Assembly: GCF_000485595.1 (NCBI RefSeq)
Contig: NW_014577465.1
Coordinates: 192,591 to 214,171 of the forward strand
Length of the DNA: 21,581 bases
Source: Priapulus caudatus
Lineage: Eukaryota; Priapulida; Priapulimorpha; Priapulimorphida; Priapulidae
Direction of reading: 5' to 3'
This document shows, piece by piece, positions 1 through 6,717 of the stretch (within the stretch, counting starts at the first letter, position 1; every line of letters begins with the position of its first letter). The notes beneath the pieces are model-generated. The model made no database searches and was not told the origin of the DNA. It saw nothing but the letters and a program-made list of their open reading frames with translations. Made by a program: the position numbers and the translations under genes.

Positions 1-2
1 CG

Positions 3-149
3 AGCCGAGAGGTGTTCGCCTCCATTCCGATACACGTCAAGTACGGGCTGCTGGGCCAGCTGTCGTACAACGCGCGCGAGAGGGTTCTGTACGGGTACGA
101 CAACGGCCACATGATCACCTACCCTCTCCACTTCGCACCCGTCGCTTAG
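3..149 (+). CDS. Noelin/olfactomedin-like protein, C-terminal exon, copy A (partial, cut by window edge)
   Basis: This is the last 48 codons and stop of an olfactomedin-domain protein; the exon runs off the left edge. The reading frame contains LSYNARERVLYGYDNGH followed by MITYPLHF, which matches the final beta strands of the olfactomedin propeller (family pattern YNP+D..LYAW.NGH...Y). Noelins are secreted glycoproteins of the extracellular matrix and neural surface, with an N-terminal noelin domain, a coiled coil and a C-terminal olfactomedin domain. The same exon occurs almost unchanged at 10624-10830, where its 5' border is visible. That the family is noelin rather than another olfactomedin protein is inferred from the noelin-domain exon at 4825-4992. 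The gene body of copy A lies upstream of the window, so its integrity cannot be judged. Confidence 0.82.
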   Translation, partial: SREVFASIPIHVKYGLLGQLSYNARERVLYGYDNGHMITYPLHFAPVA

Positions 150-215
150 TCAGCGCGTGGCTGCTGGAAACCTCCCGCAGTGAAACACCAGCATAGCACA
201 GTAGCGAGCCCTGGG

Positions 216-499
216 GCTGAGAGGGTCTATGTCCCCCGGAGTACTGCCGAAACGTACCCTGGGTACGGTCCGGTATACCGGAACGTACCCTGGTACTATC
301 TAATATGCCGTACCATACCTCGCCTACTCCACTAACGAGTCTAGGGAGTCGCCTACGCCTACTCCCTAACCCTAACCCTAATCCTAACCCTAATCCTAAC
401 CCTATTCATATCAAATAGTGACCAGGGTACGTTCCGGTATACCGAACCGTGCCCAGGGTACGTTCCGGCAGTACCCTGGAGGACATAGACCCTATGAGC
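216..499 (+). mobile_element. Telomere-repeat-bearing foldback MITE, copy 1
   Basis: Begins GCTGAGAGGGTCTATG and ends CATAGACCCTATGAGC. The two ends are inverted copies over roughly 85-90 bases. The centre carries an array of CCCTAA, CCTAAC and CCTAAT hexamers. The matching position in the second duplication unit (10887-10895, ATTATTGGG) lacks the element. The 3' flank here is ATTACGCGG, a diverged copy of that 9-bp target, while the 5' flank has drifted further. No coding capacity, so non-autonomous. Confidence 0.9.
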
Positions 500-1225
500 A
501 TTACGCGGAGTTATCCACCACGTGTATCTGTCCTTTGTACGCGTACCCGTAGCACTGTAGGGTTAAGAGTTATATCCCACATATATCTGTCCTTTGTACG
601 TTTACCAGAAGCACTGTAGCATTGGGAGTTGTATCCCACATTATATCTGTCGGTTGTACGCGTACCCGACGCGATCAAATTGAAATGTTTTACTCATATC
701 TTTCCATAGTAGCCACTGTAAATATAGTATAGTGATGTCAGTGATGTAGTAGTAGGTGTCATATTAGTGTGATTTGATAGTGCATCTTACTAGTATCACA
801 ACTTGGCCGTGTTTCTTATTTGTACGATGTGTGTTTGGCACGTGCTTGTCGGTATAGTTGGTTACAAACTTCCCTAGCAGTGCGGCAGTAGGTATAGATT
901 CAACAGTATACGTATCTAAGACTTCATATGTCAACTAAAGTAAAATATAGCCACATTAATTAAGCTGTTACCACGGTTAATATAGAGTTATCCGTTTATA
1001 TAATAATCACATCGGTGTGTTCCTAACGCTATATATGACTTTATGATAATCGATGTATGTAGGGCAACTTTAATACATCAATAGTGGTTAAATACAATAG
1101 TCACATCAATGCCAACAATGCCAGAATAGTCAAATAATTAATTAATCTTTTATATAAAACATCATGGAATAAATTAATAAATGTTTTCCCAAATCTGTCA
1201 ATTAATCTGTTATTTTTTAATACAG

Positions 1226-1820
1226 ATGTGTTTTCATAATTGCAATCAAACATGACGTCGTCCCGCTATCTACTGGGGAAAATAATTAATACGTACACAT
1301 TGTCAACATTGTGTTTAATAGGCACGCTAATATTGTTGATGTGGATGTATAACAGTGAACTCATAAATACTAGAGCTGAGAGGGTCTATGTCCCCCGGGG
1401 TACTGCCGGAACGTACCCTGGTACTATCTAATATGCCGAACCGTACCTCCCCTACTCCACTAATGAGTCTAGGGAGTCGCCTACGCCTACTCCCTAACCC
1501 GAACCCTAAGCCTAATCCTAACCCTAACTCTAACCCTAACCCTAATCCTAACCCTAACCATATCAAATAGTGACCAGGGTATGTTCCGGTGTACCGGACC
1601 GTACCCAGGGTACGTTCCGGCAGTACCCTGGGGGACATAGACCCTATGAGCAATACTAGACGGTAATTACTCACATTCACAAGCCCCATTAGCACTTGCT
1701 GGCATGCAGCGCCACATACTGGTTGGGCTGGTGCTTCGCATTTCCATGCAGGAGAAAACTCTAAGGGCAACTGTTATGGCCCCGTGGTCAGAAACATCAT
1801 ACGTCGTTATGACATCATAA
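1226..1820 (+). pseudogene. Small membrane-protein ORF, copy A, interrupted by a MITE
   Basis: A good 3' splice site (pyrimidine-rich run then TACAG, ending 1225) precedes an ATG at 1252 that opens the same protein as the intact copy at 11644-11922. After 41 codons, just past ...LINTR, the frame runs into the transposon at 1375-1651 and stops a few codons inside it. The rest of the ORF resumes after the second target-site copy and ends at TAA 1818-1820. Missense differences from the intact copy (for example Pro instead of Thr in the ATW motif near the end) fit loss of constraint after insertion. Function unknown. Confidence 0.7.
1375..1651 (+). mobile_element. Telomere-repeat-bearing foldback MITE, copy 2
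   Basis: Same family as 216-499. Flanked by perfect 9-bp target duplications AATACTAGA (1366-1374 and 1652-1660). The empty site in the second duplication unit has a single AATACTAGA at 11758-11766. The left terminal repeat lacks about 31 bases found in other copies, apparently deleted between two direct CGGAACGTACCCTGG motifs. The core at about 1495-1558 is a CCCTAA-like array with CCTAAG, CCTAAT and CTCTAA variants. Confidence 0.95.
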
Positions 1821-1953
1821 ATATATAATATCATAACCTTTAAAGTGAAGCGCCGAGCAAAGGTTACGCCATTTTTGACTTACGATAACTATATTACTCA
1901 TATCTACTCTTATTCTATCTCTACTCATGGAAATCTCTACCACAGCAAGTTAG

Positions 1954-2001
1954 GCTGAGAGGGTCTATATGTCCCCCCTATGACCCTATGACCCTATGAG
2001 C
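1954..2001 (+). mobile_element. 48-bp relic of the same MITE family at a duplication breakpoint
   Basis: Retains only the outer ends: GCTGAGAGGGTCTAT on the left and ACCCTATGAGC on the right, with CCTATGAC repeated between them. There is no target duplication (flanks GCAAGTTAG and TCTACTGTG). It sits exactly where similarity between the two duplication units ends, so it is probably a product of recombination or deletion rather than a clean insertion. Confidence 0.8.
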
Positions 2002-2493
2002 TCTACTGTGGTACAACACCATTATATTAGATTCTGCTGAGAACAAGGCATCCGCGTAGTCGAGGACACATGAACAGCTGTTGCTGCTGCTGTTGTCGCT
2101 GCTGCCAATGCCAGTACTTAATATAATATAATGTAGTAATTATATCATATTTATAATATAGCTGCGTTCACACGATATACACGGCCTCGCTAGTTCCGTA
2201 CTTATCTGGCGCTGAATTCGGCTGAAATACCGTGCTAAGACAACATGGAGCGTTCACACGAGAATCGAGGCTTAGCCTGGCTAGGTATAATATAGACTGG
2301 TACCCGGTCGACAGTTCCACACGCTACACTAACGTCGTGTAGCGAACGGGTACCAGTCTAGGTAAGCGCGCTACAGTTTCGCAACTCGATTTATATTTAT
2401 TATTATAATATTCGTATATTTATATTCGTATAATATTTATAATTATAATACAATATAATTACTGTTACATAGTTTACATGTACACGTAGTTGG
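2002..2493. other. Spacer without a gene; short CTG-rich tract and two GCGTTCACACGA-type motifs
   Basis: No plausible exon seen. It holds a short CTG/TGC-rich tract near 2081-2105, the motifs GCGTTCACACGA (2164-2175) and GCGTTCACACGAG (about 2251-2263), the hairpin at 2293-2360 and an AT-rich tail. The repeated GTTCACACGA motif is of a type common at ends of small transposons, but I could not delimit an element. Confidence 0.5.
2293..2360. repeat. Nested perfect inverted repeat (hairpin)
   Basis: Outer arms TAGACTGGTACCCG (2293-2306) and CGGGTACCAGTCTA (2347-2360) are perfectly complementary over 14 bases. Inside, CGCTACAC (2322-2329) and GTGTAGCG (2337-2344) form a second perfect stem around a 7-base loop. 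It could be the core of a small foldback element or a structured RNA. Confidence 0.8.
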
Positions 2494-2794
2494 GCTCATA
2501 GGGTCTATGTCCCCCAGGGTACTGACGGAACATAACCTGGGTACGGTCCGGTATACCGGAACGTACCCTGGTCACTATTTGATATGGTTAGAGTTAGGAT
2601 TAGGGTTAGGGTTAGGATTAGGGTTAGGGTTTCGGGTTCGGTTAGGGAGTAGCGTAGGCGACTCCCTAGACTCGTTAGTGAGTAGGCGAGGTACGGTTCG
2701 GCATATTAGATAGTACCAGGGTACGTTCCGGTATACCGGACCGTACCCAGGGTACGTTCCCGGCAGTACCCCGGGGGACATAGACCCTATGAGC
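2494..2794 (-). mobile_element. Telomere-repeat-bearing foldback MITE, copy 3 (inverted)
   Basis: Both ends are GCTCATAGGGTCTATG and its exact complement. Flanked by perfect 9-bp duplications CGTAGTTGG (2485-2493 and 2795-2803). The core reads TTAGGG-type on the plus strand (about 2587-2645), so the element is inverted relative to the other copies. Open frames across it are low-complexity and derived from the repeats. Confidence 0.95.
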
Positions 2795-2820
2795 CGTAGT
2801 TGGATAGTACGTGTAGTGGC

Positions 2821-3161
2821 GCTGAGAGGGTCTATGTCCGCCCGGGGTACTGCGGAACGTACCTGGGTACGGTCCGGTATACCGGAACGTACCCTGCTAC
2901 ACTATCTAATATGCGCGACCGTACCTCGCCTACTCCACTAAACGAGTCTGGGGAGTCGCCTACGCCTACTCCTAACCCTAACCTTAACCTTAATCCTAAC
3001 CCTAACCCTAACCCTAATCCTAACCCTAACTGTAACCCTAACCCTAACCCTAACCCTAACCCTAACCATATCAAATAGTTACCAGGGTACGTTCCGGCCG
3101 GTATACCGGACCGTACCCAGGTACGTTCCGGCAGTACCCTGGGGGACATAGACCTATGAGC
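2821..3161 (+). mobile_element. Telomere-repeat-bearing foldback MITE, copy 4 (longest array)
   Basis: Flanked by perfect 9-bp duplications TGTAGTGGC (2812-2820 and 3162-3170). Only 8 bases separate its left target duplication from the right target duplication of copy 3. The core at about 2969-3068 is the longest CCCTAA array in the window (roughly 16 hexamers with CCTTAA, CCTAAT and CTGTAA variants), which accounts for most of the length difference from the 277-bp copy. Confidence 0.95.
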
Positions 3162-3246
3162 TGTAGTGGCAGTGAATCCGTACGCCGTAAAGACCGGTCC
3201 AGGCCTCCGCTAACGATGTAGCGATGCTGAGAAAAGCAAAAAGCAT

Positions 3247-3469
3247 CTAGGGCGCGTGGGTCGTGGGAACGATGGTACGCGCATAGCATCGGTGCTCAAT
3301 CACATTGAGAGACGCGAGATTATTTTGCATCGCGGAGACATGCAAGATGCTGACGTCTGCATAATCACACGTATATATATAAATACGCGGTGGCAACCTA
3401 GTATATAGCGTCAGTGGCGTCGTGTCGGGGTTCCGTCGCAGAAGTGCAAGATCTAGACTCCCGCACGCG
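3247..3469 (+). promoter_or_regulatory. Conserved upstream region of noelin-like copy B
   Basis: Matches 8867-9164 in front of the intact first exon of copy C. Shared blocks include CTAGGGCGCGTGGGTC, GGAACGATGGTACGCGCATA, a TATA-like ATAAATACGCGG and CAACCTAGTATATAG shortly before the ATG. Conservation is strongest over the last 85 bases, consistent with core promoter plus 5' UTR. Copy C has about 75-80 additional bases in the middle of the block. Confidence 0.6.
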
Positions 3470-3558
3470 ATGATGACGAGTCAAGGGTGACGTTGCATGT
3501 TCGTCTCTCTGCTTCCATGATCATCGCAGCGTGGTTGCTTAGTGGGGCCGCATCTAAA
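3470..3558 (+). pseudogene. Signal-peptide exon of noelin-like copy B, frameshifted
   Basis: Counterpart of the intact exon at 9165-9254. It starts ATGATGACGAGTCAAGGG, but one A is missing after GGG, so translation stops at TGA 3488-3490 after six codons. A second one-base deletion (GTTCGTC for GTTCCGTC) and a one-base insertion (TTCCATG for TTCATG) follow. The donor AAA|GTAAGC at 3558/3559 is retained. Net length is 89 nt against 90 nt in copy C. Either copy B lost its normal start or it is a pseudogene; sequencing error is less likely with three independent indels. Confidence 0.8.
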
Positions 3559-3920
3559 GTAAGCACACGTAAACTGATTATCTTTTCTCGGCGTATTAAT
3601 AATTATTTCTATTGTCGGCGTATAGCGAAATGATTACATTAACATGATTAAGATATCCGGTTTGTTGCTACGAGAGCTCGTGTCAGGAAAGAAAGAAAAT
3701 TTCGTCCGCAACTATTGATTCGCTTTAAAATCCATTAACTAGTATAATTAGAACATCGAATTTATATTTATCTATATATAAAGTTGTTCAGCCGAATTAG
3801 TTCGTACTCGCATAACTAGAGAACTCCGCAGCCTAAAGGAAAACTAAAGATATTCATCAATAGATGGCAATGCGTACAGATTAACATCACGTACGTGTGA
3901 ATCCATATGGGTATACCCTT

Positions 3921-3985
3921 AACGGTGTAGTGGCCTAATCGCTAGAACATCCGGGATTCCTGGTTCGAGTCCCAGCTGGGGAACT
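3921..3985 (+). other. tRNA-like segment with pol III A- and B-box matches
   Basis: A perfect B box GGTTCGAGTCC (3962-3972) lies about 30 bases after an A-box-like TGGCCTAATCG (3931-3941). The 5' and 3' ends do not pair as an acceptor stem, so this is not a functional tRNA. It is more likely a SINE head or tRNA pseudogene captured by the Helitron; a T-rich run follows. Confidence 0.5.
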
Positions 3986-4120
3986 TATTTTCCCCTTTTT
4001 TCCTTTTTTTTCTTTACCTACCTCTTTAGTATGTATTATTTTTAATTTCTTATTTTTTAATTTTTATTTATATATTTAATGTCTTATATTTTGATTTCTT
4101 ATTATTTTTTACTGTTTGGG

Positions 4121-4250
4121 ATGGCATGGCGATGGCATGGCATGGCATGGCATGTCATGGGATGGCATGAGATGGGATGAGATGGGATGGGATGGGATGC
4201 GGTGCGATGGGATGGGATGAATGGATGCATGGATGCATGGATAGATAGAT
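4121..4250. repeat. GATGG/ATGGC-type microsatellite inside the Helitron
   Basis: Degenerate five-base repeats (GGATG, GGCAT) grading into GGATGCAT and GATAGATA. An open frame on the minus strand is a by-product of the repeat. Confidence 0.85.
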
Positions 4251-4391
4251 AGTTAGACTTTTTTGGGTATTTTCCTTTTAACCAAGCGGTCACCAACTGA
4301 GTAACGCCACTGATTTCCCCGGGCAACGCCGGGTATCCCGCGCTAGTATATTATATTGCTTTATCTTCAGTCACATATCCGTGACAACACA

Positions 4392-4462
4392 GAGTGCGTG
4401 CGCGTGCGTGCGTGAGTGCGTGCGTGTGTCCGTGCGTGCTTGAGTGCGTGCGTGTGTGTATG
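4392..4462. repeat. GTGC/GTGT microsatellite in intron 1 of copy B
   Basis: Alternating GTGCGTGC and GTGTGT units. The paralogous position in copy C (about 9499) has hardly expanded. Confidence 0.85.
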
Positions 4463-4731
4463 CATATAGACATCGTCTAGTTGTTTAAGTAAAATAATTC
4501 GTGATCTACCCGTTCATAAATTTCTGCATTATTGCATTATATGATTTCCGTGCATATAAATATAATTATTACTGCATGGCATAGTTATTGCATAATTATT
4601 ATAGTACAGTTATATGCAGGATATAATTTCCGTACTATATATTGTCATTTATAATTGTATACGCATTTCCGTAATATATTGAACCTATAATGATACACCA
4701 ACCGCCAGCGCCCTCTTGCCGTGACAATGCC

Positions 4732-4860
4732 GTTACAGGCTGCTGTCGCCACGGTGTCTGATCACGACCTTGCCGTTACAGGCTGCTGTCGCCACGGTGT
4801 CTGGTGACGACCTTGCCGTTACAGGCTGCTGTCGCCACGGTGTCTGATGACGACCTTGAC
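4732..4860 (+). repeat. 43-bp tandem triplication covering a 3' splice site
   Basis: Three units begin GTTACAGGCTGCTG at 4732, 4775 and 4818. Each includes the putative acceptor CAG and the first codons of the noelin exon. Because 43 is not a multiple of three, acceptors in units 1 and 2 lead to in-frame stops before the exon body; only the third acceptor (AG at 4823-4824) keeps the noelin frame. Confidence 0.9.
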
Positions 4861-4992
4861 ATGTTGGATGACAATTATCGCGTGGAGGCGGTCAGTGAGG
4901 CAGGACAGTGCGTGTGTCGCATCGCAGCGCCATCTCCCGGGCTCTGCTCCGCGGACAGCCAATTCCAGCAGCTCAAACTTCTCGGCCAGAGG
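4825..4992 (+). CDS. Noelin-domain exon of noelin-like copy B
   Basis: Reading in phase from acceptor CAG (4822-4824), this 168-nt exon encodes 56 residues ending GQR. It contains GQCVCRIAAPSPGLCSAD then QFQQLKLL, which matches the cysteine-containing N-terminal region of noelins (family pattern G.C.C...AP...C.+D....QL+.LL). The intact first exon in copy C also ends in phase 0, so a signal-peptide exon would join directly, giving a secreted protein. The 5' part is Asp-rich (SDDDLDMLDD). The likely donor is AGG|GTATAT at 4993; an alternative, A|GTATCA at 5000, would use the edge of the hairpin element at 5003. The exon itself is open and looks intact. Confidence 0.78.
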
Positions 4993-5002
4993 GTATATAG
5001 TA

Positions 5003-5100
5003 TCAGCAGTGAATAATAATAGATTAATTAAGATAATTAAGATAATAATATAATTAATATAATAGATTAATTAATATAATGTATTATTATTCACTCCTGA
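5003..5100. mobile_element. TA-flanked hairpin MITE, TCAGGAGT family, copy 1
   Basis: Left end TCAGCAGTGAATAATAATA and right end TATTATTATTCACTCCTGA are complementary over 19 bases with one mismatch. TA dinucleotides flank both sides (5001-5002 and 5101-5102). The AT-rich interior has TTAATTAA-type repeats. It lies 3-10 bases after the putative donor of the noelin exon. Confidence 0.78.
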
Positions 5101-5340
5101 TAGTATTATGTATTAGTATTATAGCATTATATTCTATGTCGAACTGTGTGTAACTGTTAGTAACATAGTATGTCGTAACTAGATTGTGCACATCAGAGCC
5201 CGGGCGTGCGTGCGTGCGTGCATAATTTATTACATGTGCATCGTCTCAAACGTTTGCGTAGCGTGAGCATCGCAACGACTACATAGCTAGTATAGTGTTC
5301 AAGTATAGATTATGGTTGACTTCAAGTTGAGAATCACCCA

Positions 5341-5610
5341 AGCAAGCACACACGCACGCACGCACGTACGCACATACAAACGCACGCACGTATGCACATA
5401 CAAACGCGCACACACGCACGTACGCATGCACGGACGCACGCACGTACGCACATACAAACGCACGCACGTATGCACATACAAACGCGCACACACGCACGTA
5501 CGCATGCACGGACGCACGCACGTACGCACATACAAGCACGCACGCACGTACGAACATACAAAGGCACACGCACACCCACGGAGCGCACGCACGACGCATG
5601 CACACACATT
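5341..5610. repeat. ACGC/ACGT-rich microsatellite with 78-bp higher-order repeat
   Basis: Tetranucleotide-like CA/CG repeats. A block beginning CACATACAAACGCACG at 5371 recurs at 5449, a 78-bp period. The open frames in all six phases here (Thr/His/Ala or Val/Cys/Arg repeats) are microsatellite artefacts. A TA-rich tract follows to about 5665. Confidence 0.9.
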
Positions 5611-5714
5611 CATATAATATATATATATATTAATATATATAATATATATATATATATATAATTATTAATTTATTTAATTTTTTATTCATTTATTTATTTA
5701 TTTGTTTGTTTCAG

Positions 5715-5939
5715 GTTCCAACGTGAGCAGGGACGTGGGTGAGCTGATGCATGGAGTGAACGGTCAGTTCGTGGAGCGTTTCAATCGACTGAGGCGAGAA
5801 ATACGAAGTGATGCAGACGACACGAGGCTTTCGTCATTCGCGGGCGAGATCTGGCGAAGATCAATGAGGAAATCGATCAGCTATCGAAAATTGCCACCAA
5901 CTCTAGTACAGAACGACACGGAGACAAACCTTGTGGCAT
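5715..5939 (+). pseudogene. Coiled-coil exon of noelin-like copy B, with an apparent one-base frameshift
   Basis: A pyrimidine-rich tract ending TTTGTTTGTTTCAG gives a strong acceptor at 5713-5714, and ...CAT|GTAAGG gives a good donor at 5940. From the second base of the exon the frame reads SNVSRDVGELMHGVNG, FVERFNRLRREIRSDADD and so on. Around 5848 sense switches to another frame, beginning DLAKINEEIDQLSKIA and ending DKPCGM. Adding one base near GGCGA restores a continuous heptad-rich segment ending in a Cys, as in noelins just before the olfactomedin domain. This is either a real inactivating deletion or an assembly error. It needs a phase-1 preceding exon, which does not match the preferred phase-0 donor of exon 4825-4992. 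Confidence 0.62.
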
Positions 5940-5948
5940 GTAAGGCCA

Positions 5949-5968
5949 GTGTGTGTACATGTGTATGT

Positions 5969-6035
<67 letters not shown>

Positions 6036-6136
6036 TGCGTGCGAACGTGCGTGCGTGCGTGCGTACGTGCGTGTGTGTGTACACGTGTGTGTGTGTCCGT
6101 GCGTGCGTGCGTGCGTGCGTGCGTGCGTGTGTATGC
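5949..6136. repeat. GT and GTGC microsatellite
   Basis: Starts right after the donor of the coiled-coil exon: a pure GT run at about 5969-6016, then GTGC/GTGT units. No gene; six-frame openness is trivial. Confidence 0.92.
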
Positions 6137-6196
6137 GTTCGTATATTTTTTAACCATTTATATATAATAACATCTATATATATATATATATACATA

Positions 6197-6362
6197 TCAG
6201 GAGTAGATAATAGGGAACTTATAGGGAATAGGGAATTCCCTATTCCCTTATAGGAAAAATATAGGGAACTTATAGGGAATAGGGAATTCCCTATTCCCTT
6301 ATAGGAAATATAGGGAACTTATAGAAATAGGGAATAATAGGATATTCACGGATTATCTACTC

Positions 6363-6366
<4 letters not shown>
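6197..6366. mobile_element. TA-flanked hairpin MITE, TCAGGAGT family, copy 2, with internal 24-bp palindromes
   Basis: Ends TCAGGAGTAGATAAT and ATTATCTACTCCTGA are perfect inverted copies flanked by TA. The interior holds two copies of the perfect palindrome GGGAATAGGG/AATTCCCTATTCCC, each 24 bp, plus a third broken partial copy. It is embedded in (TA)n on both sides. Confidence 0.85.
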
Positions 6367-6401
<35 letters not shown>

Positions 6402-6403
6402 TA

Positions 6404-6460
6404 TCAAGAGTGCATAATAGAGATCTCCATCATCTCTGCATCTCTATTATGCACTCTTGA
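6404..6460. mobile_element. TA-flanked hairpin MITE, TCARGAGT family, copy 3
   Basis: A 57-bp element with perfect 21-bp inverted ends: TCAAGAGTGCATAATAGAGA plus T, and its complement. Flanked by TA inside a (TA)n run. The terminus is related to copies 1 and 2 (TCAGGAGT). Confidence 0.85.
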
Positions 6461-6470
6461 TATATATATA

Positions 6471-6509
6471 AGGGTTTAAATAATGACAAATTTGTCATTA
6501 TTAATCCCT
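6471..6509. repeat. Small palindrome, AGGG...CCCT
   Basis: A perfect 24-bp palindrome centred on AAA|TTT at 6490/6491 (6479-6502), extended imperfectly to AGGG and CCCT at the ends. It lies immediately after a TA run, like the two hairpin elements before it. Confidence 0.8.
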
Positions 6510-6717
6510 GCTATTACTAGCTCAGGTACAAGCAGTTTCCCCTTCGTAATAAAAACATGCGCAGGGCCCCTGGAGACATTTTGACTTTTGAATCTCGCCA
6601 TATAATAATTTATATGTTATATTGATCTGTACATAAGTCTCTCATGTTTACATAGGTAAGTTATAATGTGATCATTGCTAGCAGCGAATTTTCACTGGCT
6701 GTGTTTCACTGCTGCAG

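Larger units (their letters stand above)
1..1953. repeat. Segmental duplication, unit 1 (partner 10682-12055)
   Basis: Base 1 aligns with 10682 and the two stretches stay collinear with only scattered substitutions and small indels, through the olfactomedin exon, about 700 bases of AT-rich non-coding DNA and a small ORF. Unit 1 is longer because it contains two foldback transposons (216-499 and 1375-1651) that unit 2 lacks. Similarity ends at 1953/12055, exactly where a relic of the same transposon family begins in unit 1. Apart from the transposons, bases 500-1225 hold no gene that I can see. Confidence 0.93.
3771..4346 (+). mobile_element. Non-autonomous Helitron in intron 1 of copy B
   Basis: Starts TCTATATATAAAG and ends CGCGCTAG, inserted between A (3770) and T (4347) with no target duplication. 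A GC-rich hairpin (4318-4333, CCC-g-GGC AAC GCC GGG) lies 9 bases before the terminal CTAG. These are the diagnostic Helitron features: 5' TC, 3' hairpin, CTRR terminus, AT target. The same intron in copy C runs straight from ATCGAATTTATATTT into ATATTGCTTTATCTTCAG (about 9441-9474), an empty site. No Rep/helicase is encoded. The element carries a tRNA-like segment and GGATG repeats. Confidence 0.87.

Noticed and set aside
360-412. True telomere end or chromosome-fusion scar
   Set aside because: The CCCTAA runs lie inside elements with inverted ends and target duplications, so transposition explains them.
1388-3149. Open frames rich in PNPNPN or LGLGLG
   Set aside because: They are translations of the CCCTAA/TTAGGG arrays inside the MITEs; three MITE copies give the same frames.
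5279-5661. Overlapping open frames of ~100 codons on both strands
   Set aside because: Pure CA/CG microsatellite translations (Thr-His-Ala or Val-Cys-Arg repeats), open in nearly every frame.
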